Origin: Rhynochetos jubatus
Lineage: Eukaryota; Chordata; Aves; Eurypygiformes; Rhynochetidae
Length of the DNA stretch: 64,000 nucleotides
Assembly: GCA_027574665.1 (NCBI GenBank)
Contig: CM050677.1
Coordinates: forward strand, 939,273 to 1,003,272
Reading direction: 5' to 3'
Position numbers and translations under genes: made by a program. Below the pieces are notes generated by a model that made no database searches, was not told where the DNA came from, and worked only from the letters and a program-made list of their open reading frames with translations. Shown one piece after another: positions 46,981 to 59,900 of the stretch (positions within the stretch are counted from its first letter, which is position 1; each line of letters opens with the position of its first letter).

Positions 46981-49900
46981 GAGACATTTTGTACAAAGAT
47001 AATAGAAGAATACTCCAAAGATGCTGTCTTGAAAAGTGTACTAGTTAATTAACAGATAATGACATTTTTCTGTAAGAATTAAGGGAGGAGGCATATGCAG
47101 GCAGAGACTTAAAAAATACATGCAGAATATTGTACTGCAGTTTACTGTATCTGTATTCTCAACAGTTAAATTAGGACTATACAGCGGGATGTTTTCAGCA
47201 GAAGGGCAAAGAACAGAAAAAGGGAATAAGGAGGAAGGTAAATGAGGGGTTCAAACACAATTACAGCACTTCAAAACAATGGGTAGACAGTCAAGGAACA
47301 CCAAGAGACGGTACCACTACATGTAGGAACCTGAAAATGCCAAGTTCCTATAATCAATATGGGCTTAGCTCTACCTTACAGTCAAACCTGTTTCCTAAAA
47401 CAAATTTTATTTCTAGTCCAGAGACTGCTGTTCTCAATTCTGTCATTCTCAATTCTAGCTTTTATTCATGGAATTAAAATATTTATATTTAATAAATCAA
47501 TACAAAGACAAAAATACTGTCTCACCTTTTATCTGATTTAATATCTACTATTTTCCAGAAAAAAAAAGATAAAGAATTTACTGAATAGGAGCAGCTCTGG
47601 AAAAGGCATGTCATATCGTAACACCTAAGAGAAAAAATCAGTTTGCTTATTGCCCAAATAACATGCGTGTCTCAAGATGAAAAGGCCTGAACAGTAATCA
47701 TCCGATTCATTTCAAAAACATTCCCCCGCTATTTGATATCCCATCAAAAGTAATTAAATATCTACTTTTTTGTCTCTGTATACACTTAGATTTTTAGATA
47801 TATCTGAGATGTACATATATAATTTCAGAAGTTGTTAGGATACATATTTATATATGCATTTTACATGCAAGATTATATATTGAGGAAAATAAGAAAATTC
47901 TGGAATTTTCTCAGATGCTGCCAGTGCTTATGTACATAGGCCAAGGCTTTGAACAGGGTCTGTCCTTCACATCTACTGTTCTGCAGGAACATGGAGCAGG
48001 CAGCTGGGAAACAAAATGGTAAAAGCAAAAATAAATAGTTTTTCCCATTTGAAAGGCCTCAAACATCCTGTATGAACATTTGCAAGAGTCTGGTTTTAAA
48101 AAAATCACAGGAAGGCTTGGAATTTTCTGAAAAGATAGGAAAAATGGTAATAGACATTTTCAAGACAAAAGCTCACAACTTTATCTATGTAGTTAAGCAA
48201 AATTTGCTGGGATGTAAACTTAATCTCAGTCTCCTTTAATACAGTGCAACCTATACATTCCAGAATGAGTCAAGGGTCAGAAAGCAGTTTATATAAATTT
48301 CTTCTTGCATTTAACCCCATAATACATCCTTTTATTGAGGATGGTATTTTTCCTCAAAGAGTAGCTATTAAAAAGATACAAATATTGCTTCACATAAATG
48401 TTTATTAGTTGTATTTCTCACTAAAAACTGAAATTTCAGCAAACTGACAATAGTTTTCCCCTTTTACATAGCATTCTACATGAATTCATGGAGATTTCCC
48501 CAAATTCGTTACAAAAAGAACCAAACAGAAAGGGGGATTTTTTTGTCATTTTATTAAACAAGATACAGCCTACAATTCTTTTCTTCACACTAACTCCAAC
48601 TACAATATGGTCTTAAGTTTCTCTTAACTTTCCCAGAATAAAGATCTTACTGTAGCCAGCTGCTTTTTTCCCCCTGTATGCATTTCCTATTCCATTATGA
48701 TGCATAGGTATATTCCATCTAGCAGTGAAAGGAAAATGAAGTCATTGGTTTTTCCTAACACTCTTATCTAATTTTCTTCAATTTTCTTCTACAACATACT
48801 CTGCCACTATTTACAATATTGTAATCATCACCTCATCATTTTGTTTTGGTTTTGTTTGGGTTTAGATCCTTTTTTCTTTTTAAATCATGCATATTTTTTA
48901 CCTACCTCCATTTCATTTCTCCTACGTAAATTTAATTTTGGAGGTGTAAAACTGAAGGGCACTTCAAGCTTCATTATTACATACAACTTTTTGCCAGTAA
49001 AATAAAATACATACCTCCTGTCAAATAGCCATTAAAACAGCCCAAATAATCAGCTTGCCTGAAGCATGCTAACCTTTAATTTATTTAATTAGTAATGGCT
49101 TATCACTTTCACCACAGCTGCTCACTATGTTTGGGATTTGCTGAGAACATGCAGTTCAAAAATTTCAGGTTTGTTGTCAGGGACACAAAATTTACATTTT
49201 CTTAACTTTCACAATTAATAATTGTAAGTCTGACATTTAAATTATTTGTCTAAAACCTGCAAAACATAATTGTATGAGGTGTTGTTCATGAACAACACTA
49301 AAGATTAGACACCTTCCAGAGAGCTGATTATGCAAATCCATACATGTACTTTAAAAATAATTCAGTTTTACCAAATGAACTAGGGAATCTCTTAAAACAG
49401 CAACATTCAAGATGTCTAAAAAAACTTACAGAAAATTTTAAATACAGAAATTAACATAATGGTGCTGAAGAAGACAACACTGATAGCAGTTCTAGGCACA
49501 CATTTTCAAATAGCAAGGAGACAACTGCAAGCCTTGCCATAAAACCTAATTGCAAACTTAAAAAAAAATTAACTGAACATTTACAAATGCCAGGAGAAGC
49601 TTTTTCTACTCAAATATCAAGACAACGTTCATTTAATAAATTCAATCAAAATTAAATTTGAGGATAACTAATAGCAAAGTTATTCAATTAAATTACCAGG
49701 AAACATCAGGAAGCATCCCAAAGGCATCTTGATGAAACATATTTAAAAATTACTGAAATCTCAGCTGCCCAGAGATGGGTGTTGGAGCTGGAAACAGCTG
49801 AATTATTGAAAGAGAGTTTATCTTTACTGCAATAATCCTACCTCCAGCCATAGTTCAAGAACACTCACAACCTTCCTCTTTTAGAGTACCCTTGAACAGA

Positions 49901-52900
49901 AAAGAGGAAAAACATTTGAGCAACAGCCTCCCATTCCCAAGCAATAACTAGAGAGAACAGACGTTCAGTCCCCACGTGGCCATGGGTGGACAGGTCTGTC
50001 ACAGTATTTCTAAGCTCTTATCTCTACTGGAAGCAGGAACCACCCAGCCTGTCACAGTCAGAGTGAGCCCAGACAAGATGGGAGTTATGCCACATTGGTA
50101 AGATCATCTTGTGGGCTGCCCTGGACACCTCTGCATCCCTCAGCATAAGCAAGCTACGGGACCAGAAAACACCATTCCACAAAGAGAAAGCCCTGTAGCA
50201 GTCCAATGCATTTATTTTTTCCAGTTAGAACTAAATAACAGGAAATCAAAGAGATTTGACATGCACTTTAAGAATGCTGTCTTGACCTATTTCCAGTTGC
50301 ACTGATCTCTAAATATCAATAACTAAAACTTTCTGTATATGTCTGGGTGGGGGTGGGGAAATTCAAGAAGAAATTAGCCTAAGAAATAAAATTATTGCCC
50401 TCATCTTTCACCACTAGCCTTCAAATGATGACAAAACAGAAATGCAGAATAGCAGAAGCTTACAAGAGGCATTAAACACATTGTTATTTCTAAATGCTTC
50501 TACTATTTGGCAGTATCAATAAAAAAGCAAGGTTATTTATAATATTTGTAATACCTCCTTTTTGCCATGTATCTCAATTCCACCGATTCATTTTTTTCCT
50601 TTTGGTCAAGCAACTGAAAAATCAATCCACCTGCATACAGTTTGATGATGCTAGATCTGGGCGGGATGTGATGCAGAGACATTTAACAGATGATACTCTC
50701 CAGCTAGAGATAGCAACTAGTCACCACGTTGTACAACATAGCTATTACCTATGGTAAAGCCTGTTAAAAATGTACCTGTAGAGGGTTAGGGTGTTGGCTG
50801 CTGAAGGCTTCCCTACAGTCAGTCCCCACTTCAGCCTAGGCACAGAAAGCTCACCAAAGCTCCTCAAGCTTGAATGAAGGCCACTACACAGGTCATTTTT
50901 TTTGATGGCTCCTTTGCTTTTAGTAGAGTACCATGGATAAAATTCATAATTATATTTGTCATTCAGATCTATTATCAGAATTTGATTTCTCAGGTTACCA
51001 CATCATCCAAGATCTCAGTAATTTAACTCCTGTTCCACTTCCTTGAAGGAGTTTAACACCTTTGATGTAAGTCAACATTAATGCTATAGCACTATGTACT
51101 ACATGCTGAAATCTAATGCATGTCATTTGCTCTGATTATGAAGTCATTATTAGCATGAAGGCACATAATCACTTAGAAACAACATGCTTCTCCCTAAATA
51201 ATGTACTTCAGAAGCACGCCATAAATGATAACCCAGTAACATGCCATTTAAAAAAAAAAAAAAGTTTGAGTCCATAAATTAAAGCTTACTTCAGGAAAAA
51301 AAAACCAAAAAAACCCCAAAAAAACCCCACAGATTCAGGTTGTTAAATGGTTACAGCTCAAGAAGTCAATGTATCTAAAGCAATAAATTCCAGGTATTCT
51401 GTGCAAGAAAACCTTTATCAATGTATAATTTAGCCACAATAAAGAAAAAACTTTTTCAAATTTTCCTGGTTTTTGCTATAGATCAGATTGGCGGAGCCAA
51501 AATATTTCAAACCTGTGATTGTACACCACCAGCAAGACCACCCTTCCAAGACAGTGACAGCATGCAGCCTCACTGTAGAGGACCAAACCAGACAGAACTG
51601 CTTCTCATCTTTATTCTGTGGGAAGATTAGGTTGCCTAGAGTTTCTAGTGGGAAAAAAAAAAAAAATTCCCTTGCCCCACACCTAGTACTGTGGCTGACT
51701 GGTGAAGCAACGGTGAGACAGACCTCAGGCTCTTCCAGTTTTTCCCCTACATGGCTACCTTGTCCGTGTGGAGAACAGCTCCAGTTCTTCACTCTATGCT
51801 GAGGGTCACAATCTGAATATGATCTAGCTCCCTTGTTCCCCAAATGGGACTCTTTTGTGGAGCAAGTCAATCCCAGGCTAGCCAATTAAAAGAAAGCTTC
51901 AATTGCCATGCTGATACAGGTGCCTGAACTGTGCTGTGCTTCCCCTTTCCTCTGCATTACAATAAAATGCCGTCTCTTTTCAGAAATCCCCAGGAGCATT
52001 CTAAGGTCTGCCTGCTTGCTAATGGGCTATCTTAAGGATGAATGCAGCAGAATAAAATTGTACGTATTTTAACAGCAAACGTTAATGATCTAATTACTGT
52101 GAATCACACTTCAGGGCTGGATTCAAATTGTGGCTGAATCTACCACCTCCCTCATATGCAATTCCCTCAGAATCAGCCACTCCAAATTAAAATTTAAAAA
52201 CAAAACACTCAGCTTGGCAACCTATACAACCTGATTTTCAGTCACTTGTCACAATAAACGGAATCTTTTAATGCTGCAGTTCAGTTTGCTAAAAATTAGA
52301 AAATGCACTTTAAAAGCTCTTCTCCCCAGTGTAAGATTTCCTATGACTGAAACTCAACTTCAAAAGTCTTAACACAAAAATCACAGAAACACTATTCCGC
52401 GTGTAAATTTTAATCACCACCAATAAAAATAATGGTTCTCAAAGGAAACATTTATAATTGCTGACATTCTTCTTCTCATCTGTTGTACATCAGGTTGCCT
52501 CAGAAAGATAAAAGCATCCTCATCACCTCCCCCAAAGGAAAACAGAGCAACCCAAGAATGAAAAAGGTCTGTTTAAAAGAAGAGCTCAGTTGTGCTAGAA
52601 CTAAGCAGCACACAAAGCATTCACATAGGCCTTGCTTCAAACTCAAGAGCTATCCACTCAGCCACGACAGCGGGCTGCAGGTAAAGGAGGAGATGGGGGG
52701 ACCTACAGCCTACACCCTGAGCGGATACAGCGTAGCCTACATAATGCTAACATAAAGATCATGTTAATTCATCTGAGAAAAGCCGAACCAGTCGGATTCT
52801 TGTTTAAGTAGCTGGGACTTGATTTGGAGAGAAATTATCGCTGGCAGGTGCTTCAGGCACAAACTCCTACAGCTTTAGACTGCGCTGAGTAATAAACTCC

Positions 52901-53575
52901 GAGACTTTCAAGAAGCTCTGTCAAGATGCACTTTACAAATCAGTAAGAGCTCCCGCTACCTACCTACTAGTCTGAGAGGACCTACCTGGGAACGCAGCAT
53001 CCTGCTGCTTCTCTCCCAGCCTGTGAACACTGGTAATCACTGAAACCTGAAGTATCAGAAAGATGGGGCCATTTTTGGCAGACTTTTTCACATGTATCTA
53101 TCTTCATTGCTGAACCATCTCAACCTTCTCGTTACAAAAACCTACTTAGTTCCCCCATTTATCTTCAGTCAGTCTACGTGCTGAAGAAGGGCTGCAGGCA
53201 ATCACAGCAGGGTCAGCACCTCTCAGTCCTGAGCAGGCAGTGTGTATTCCCACTCCGTGGTCACTGCACAGCCTTTCCAGTACCACACAGAGACTGCTGG
53301 GTATGCCTAGATCAGATAAACTAGCCCATGAGCTGACTGGGGACCCCTGGATTTAAGTTCTTTCCCATCCTCAGAGGACTAATATCTACAGCTCCTGCTA
53401 ACCCAAAGGATCATGCTTCCCTTCTTTTTCAATCCATCAGTTCAAACAAAGGGCTGCTAGGTTTGCTTTAATGATGCTGGGGTTTTGTCTCCCCATTTTT
53501 TTCACCTGAAAGTCAAACAAAAATGTAAAATACAACTATAAAGCAAAAGCCGTAAAACACCAAATTGAGGATTTT
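46981..53575. other. intronic sequence, nothing recognised apart from A tracts
   Basis: No convincing exon or transposon was found over about 6.6 kb. A14 (51250-51263) and an A-with-CCCC tract (51295-51330) are present. Open frames here are short and without motif. Confidence 0.6.
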
Positions 53576-53990
53576 ACAGAATCCCAGAATAGCTGAGGAT
53601 GAAAGGCAGCTATGGAGGTCATCTTGTCAAATCCCCCTGCTCAAGCGGGGCCACCTACATCCAGTTGACCAGGACCATGTCCATACATCCTTGGAGATAT
53701 TCAAAATCTGGAAGTTCCACAACCTCCCTGGGCAACCTATGGCAGCGTTCCATCACCCTCACAGTGAAAAATTGTTTTCTGATGTTCAAAGGGAACCTCC
53801 TGTGATTAAGTTTGTGCCCATTGCCTCTGGTCCTGTCACTGAGCAACACTGATAACAGTCTGGCTCCACCTTCTTTACACCCTTTAGGTATTTATACACT
53901 TTGGTAAGATCCCCCCTTGAGCCTTCTCTTCTCCAGGCTGAACAGACCCAGCTCTCCCAGCCTTCCCTCATAGGAGAGGTACTTGTCAGC
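53576..53990 (-). mobile_element. 5'-truncated CR1, minus orientation
   Basis: The plus strand starts with ACAGAATCCCAGAATAGCTG, the reverse of a CR1 3' end, and runs through CCCCTGCTCAAGCGGGGCCA and ATTCAAAATCTGGAAGTTCC. Reverse-strand translation gives [19 protein letters not shown] and [14 protein letters not shown] in one frame and a CR1 segment with [20 protein letters not shown] in another. It is a short 3' fragment. Confidence 0.9.
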
Positions 53991-56900
53991 CATGCCCAAA
54001 AAATGTGACCTTGTGCTATCTTGTTCAATACATACTGTGGCATCACTAGTTGACAACGCAGAACTAGTGGAACAACAAGAGTGGCGCTGCAGTTCTGGTG
54101 AGAGTAGTGTTAGCTTGGAGGAACTAAACTGCAGAGATGTAAAAATTTTGGTTTGGGTTTTTTTTCTTTTTTAAAGAGCAATTTGGTCTAAATTAGGAAT
54201 AGCACTTTGCATTCAGGGATTTCGTTAAAGATAAACATTATTCTTTACTCATCAGCCCAGTCATTTTCAGCATTTGCCAGAGCTGCACTGCATACAGCTC
54301 TCCAGCATGTTTTCATGGGATGGTAAGGTGGCTGGAGTGCTCTCATCCAACCAGCAAGGGCACAGGTGAGGAAGGAAGGTGTCCCAATAGGACCGGGTTT
54401 CTCACAGCCCCTAGGAGCTCCCCAGGTCATGTCCAGCACACAGGTTCAAAGATTACAGCTAAACACAAAGAGCAGAGTTCACATCACCACCTACAAACCA
54501 ACCTCCTCTGTATTTTACCTTCAGCACAACCAGCACTATGTTTTAAAGCTACTAAAAAGATCAATTAACAAAGATTTGTAAGTAATTAATTGATGCTTTT
54601 CATTTTCCTGAATGAGAAGGAATTTCACACCGCCTTCACTGTTTGCGTTCAATAATTTGAAAATTAATAAAACCAACTATAAACAGCAGTTCTATACCTA
54701 AGGACAAAGGAAAGAGATTTCTTATTCATATATTCCTTTTCACATAAAGAGGTAGTATCTTTGAGGGAATATTGTTAAATATTGCATGTAGGAGTCCTTA
54801 ATGTTTAAAACCAGTAACTTATTTATATTTCATTTTTATTTAAAGGCTGCTGATAATCTTAACAGTTGAAATAATGCAAACAGACCATCTTTTTGGAGTC
54901 ATTTCCTTTACTGTGTTCCCATATACCCTCTAAGTAAGATACTCAACAAGGGACAAGTTGCATGTAAATTTATTTTGCAGTTTGGGATTGTGCTAAATAA
55001 TTACTAACAAAAATGTATTATTTAGCTCCAGGCTATCTCGCTGCATTAGAATTAAATGGCAACTATTTGCTCTTTCAGTGGTGGCAAGAACCACTGGGCT
55101 GATGTCAGCATCATTTTGAATGCCATTATCACCGTCTCTGGTTCTTTCGAAGGAGCAGGCAGATTTATTTACAACCTAGTGAGTGTCTCACATTTCTTCG
55201 AGCATGACACCATAGGAAATATCTTTCTTATTCTAGACAAACAGGAGCATATTAGTATTATTAAAAGCTATCTCCTTATTAAGAAGGCTGCAATGACATT
55301 CCAAATTCTATGGGAAAATTCATTATCACATACCATTTGAGCACCAGTAGGCAACTGCACATATTTACTGTGAGGGAAAAGCCAGAAAGCAGAACACTTC
55401 TGAGTGCTTGCCAAAGAGCCATGTGACGCGTGCCCAGATCTGGTGTTAAAGCTTTTGGGATTTTTAATGCCTTCTTTTTTTTTTTTTTTTTTTCTCCCCA
55501 GAAATACTAATGAAAGAGTAACAAGATACTGAACAAGCCTGAATCCCAGCTGTTATGCTCTTTGGAAAGATATCAGAAACATCTGCACCCTACTCTCCTA
55601 TTGATAGGCAGAATAGGCTGAAGAAATATGAGGACCAAAACACAGGATTGTTTGTTTTTAATGGTTAATGACACTGCAGTTACAAGGTGTGGGGCTTGCC
55701 ACACTGCAGGCACTACCAAATCACACTGGGAATATTCTCTCCATGTCTTTCTTTCCAAGGAGAAAGTGCCTGCAGCCTCAACCATTTGGGCAGAATCTTT
55801 CCACAATATCCTACTCCAACTGTGAGTATCAGTGCCACAATCTAGCCATAAATTATTAGTTTCTGAGGCTAATTGGACATATACAAAGACACACACTCTC
55901 CTGTCTGCCTTTACTGATGCCACCCCCTCTTTTTGTCTCTGTTAACTGTGGTATTTAAGATGGAAACATTGTAACAATGCATTCAAAACACACAGCCAAC
56001 TCAATATTTAGGAAGTCAAACAAATACTCTCAGAGGAATATCCTCTTCTGGATTCATAGCGAAGGGGGAGGTTGCTTTCAGCACTTGGCAGCATACTTTT
56101 TCCACAAGCAAAACACCACTCAGCCAGCCCTTGATGCAGCCTTGGCTTAGCCACAGTCTCTCTTCTTTCCCCAGGTTGGTCTTGACACAGACTGATCCCA
56201 AAAGCCCTTTGGCCTAACTGCTATAGAAACAAAGCTGCCAAACTTCGCTCTAACATAAGAATGTAACCTTTTCTGGACATTAAAGCAAAAAATAATCAAA
56301 GTTCATGAACACCCTCTTAGCAAAGCCTTCCTCAATTACAGAACAGAACAAGATCAGGTTCCTTCTGGAAATTTCATTAATAGTTTATTCACGCCTTTCG
56401 GTCTCTGCCATTTTCAACTTAGGATAGTCATCTGATTCTAAAATAGAGAATGAAATACAAACATTCCCAGATTTCTTGAATCTTAGTTCAAGGTAGAATT
56501 TACACACCCTTCTACCTAGACACATAATATCGGCAGATGGGAAAAAAATGCGGGCTGTTCAATGTTCATCAAATATTAAAATGTATCCTTGTATTCTGCA
56601 TGCCCATTCCCTAGAGAAGGTCTGCAAACCTTCTATAACATTTAACTTGAACTGCTTCAGGCAGAGGCAGCTGAAGACTACCACTACTTTAGAACTGATG
56701 TTCCTACATTTTAAAATTATATTTTTCCATCACCTGCAGGCCAAACTCATACTGGCTTTTAGATGGCAGAATATAAAAAACAATAATCACAATATTTATC
56801 ATTCAGCTCCTAAGCTTTGCACTATCTTGATAAATATATGGTCAGCAAGTGTTGGGTTTTAGTCAAATACAGACTAGAAGAACATTTTTTGCTACTGCTG

Positions 56901-59900
56901 ATATTAAGTATATAAAGATAAATAAAGGGAACACATTCATATGGCTAGATATCATTGCCATCTTGATTACACCTTCAGCCTCCAACTAAAAACGCCCTAT
57001 TCTTGTTTGGACCAATATTCAGCCATTTACCACTGCAAATATTGCCAGGCAATGGACAAATGAAGAGATGGAGCCATCTAAGATCTGAAGGCACAAAACT
57101 GTTGAAGTGGAAATTAAATATTGATTAAATAATAATTAAAATCCTATTTCATGTTTTTAAAGTTGAACCAAAAAGCAATTAATGTATTGAAGTCCATTAA
57201 AGTCTTTATTTTAACGAGTTCTCTGACAAAGGCACACAGTTTGGTCTCTTATGTCCTCAGTAGATGGCTCATCTGACTTTGGTTTCATTAATGTATACAA
57301 CATTATAAATGGGAAGCGTATAGACAGCATAGCTCACTCCCTACTTTATTTCCCTATCTGGATTTAAACTCAGCCATTGTGGCCTAGCAGAGATATTCCT
57401 ACAGATTTGCAACACAGACAGCATCGCTAACGAAAAAAGAGGCATATAAGAAGCTAACTCTAACTTTTAATACATCTTCTCTTGCCATCCATTTTAACAG
57501 AGTGCAGGCCCAGTAATGCACATGAACCAACATAAATGAAACAACTTACATAGAACAAAAGCAGTGGCAAACACTGTCTACTTCTCATCAGGAAAAAGAC
57601 AAATGTAAAGAGAAAAAAGCAACAGAGGAAGCAAGTTTTGACCACTTTATTAGGAGAGAGTGTTTTATAATCAACAGAAAAAGGAAACACAAGATGGGCA
57701 GCAAAGGCACCTCCTGTGAAGACAAGAGAAACAGTCCCATTACTCCAAGTAGCAGTGCCTGTAAACAGTGCAAAGGAAAAACCCTATGCCACCAGTGACA
57801 ATATTTCACACATTGCCACCTTCTCAGAGACACCTGTCATGAAGCAAAACTAAATACTAAAAATAAGATTTTCCATAGTCAGGATACATTAAACAACAAA
57901 AAAAAAAAAAAAACGAACAAAAAAAAAACCCCAAAACAAAACACACACACCTACAAAAGGGAAATCCCACTGAAATCTCAAGACCAAGAACAGAAGTGGT
58001 CAGCTGAGTAGTGGGGACATTGCTTTCTCAGTTTCACCCTTGACTAGTAAAAGCAGCAGGCACCAGGGACACAAGTTCAAGTGCAGCCTGTAACAGCAAG
58101 TCCTGCAGCATCTGCTTCTGGGTTGTTTCTCCTCTCTGGTACTCTTGGAGAGGCCACAGCTGCCCCAAATTTAACACAAAATCAGAGCGGTAGTGGTAAG
58201 CAGATGCTCCTACCTCTCCACCCCCAAAGATGGTTGTAACTCTAAGTCAAAAACCTTAAATATATGTCACATATGATTTTCTTAAGTGATTAGTATATTT
58301 CTAATCAAATTGAGAAGCTGATTAGTAAATTCAATATTTGATTAGCTACCTCCATGATGCAAAGAATTAGATATTAATCAAAGCTCATAGAAGATAAGCA
58401 CCACCATCCTCACACTCAAACCAAGCACCTGTATTTCACAAGGGGAAAAGTAATGATTATTAAAACCAATGAATTGTAGCTCTTTGATTAGTTCCAGGTA
58501 GTTTTTTCCTCACCTAATCAAGGTAATTATACAATACATCTTTGAAAATATATGCAGTATTTAACAAAGCAGGACTGATACACTGGTGCTCAAAAAAAGA
58601 GACTTCCCTCACTGCTCCTCCATCTAGTTAATACTCTCTTCTGTAAGATGACCTGCTATTGAAAATTTCACGCAAACAGCTGCCCCCTGCCTTACTGGTA
58701 TTGGCATAAAAGAGTCACTCAAACTATCATACCAACACCATGTTTGTTCCACAGGTGACAGAAGATGGTAAATAGGGTTCTCAGTGGTTTAAAATGTTTG
58801 GGTTTTTTTTTTAAAGTAAAGAAAAAAAAAAAGCATCTGCTGGTGTCAAGACAATTTCTTGGCAGCACTCAGCAAGAGGACAGCTTTCAGCTGATTAGCT
58901 GTGCCTTCATAACTAAAGAGTCAACACAGTCACAGGGAATTACTTCAAGCTGGTTTAGAAGTTAGATTCATCAGTAACAAACTTAAAATACATTCTACCC
59001 TGAGTGATCCCAACACAGGGCTAGATGTGTATGCCTAATTGATTCTGGGTTTGGGTTTTTTTATTTAAACTTGAGAAGTCAGTGTCTGTCTACCTTAAAC
59101 CTTTATTTCTGCAGTATTTATATTCTATCTGTTCTGAAAAGTTTGAACAATGCATTTGGGGTTTTGTTTCTTAAATGCTTCCAAGTACGCATACTCTAAT
59201 GGTATGATTTTTCAAAGAATATTATAGCTAACTTTAATCATACTATAAATTCCAAGGTATACATTTTCACTTAGATGAGAATTAAAAATCTTAATTAATT
59301 CTTCTCTGCTACAGCCAGCAAGTATATTTCAACCAGCTTTATCATCCCCTGCATCAGTTATTTGATGAAAACAAAAAACACATTAGCCATTATCCAACTG
59401 CTATATCTCTCCTGCCAAAGAGATCCAAAGGAATCCATTTAGGTCCCACTTAACAAGCCGAGCTATCCAAGAAAACAAATATTAGTCATCAAACTTTTCC
59501 TTCAGTTACCATCACTATTGAAACCTGTGCCATTAAAACATTTTCTTTTCCAAATTCTCTCTATTCTTTCCTCCTTATGCTAGAAAAACCCACACCCATT
59601 AAAATGTGATTACTCATCAGTTTTCCCATATTGACATAAGTGCATTTGTTTCTGAATGGCTCAAAGCATTAATATGAAAATTTTCATAAAATATAGCTTG
59701 ACTAAACTCTTATATTGGGTAATACCATCTTTCCCACCTTAAATAACAAAAAATATGAAAAAACCCCAGAAGATTCACTACAAAACGTTCACCTAATACT
59801 GTAACAAAAATCACTGTATTTGTGTTCAACTGTGACATAACATTACTAATTGAACACAAGTCTGTTGTCTTACAAATGATACAGGGTTGGAAATTATGTT

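Noticed and set aside
55056..55340. Open frame of 94 codons starting MATICSFSG
   Set aside because: Considered as a possible exon or short protein, but there is no recognisable family, no convincing splice context and no supporting neighbour.
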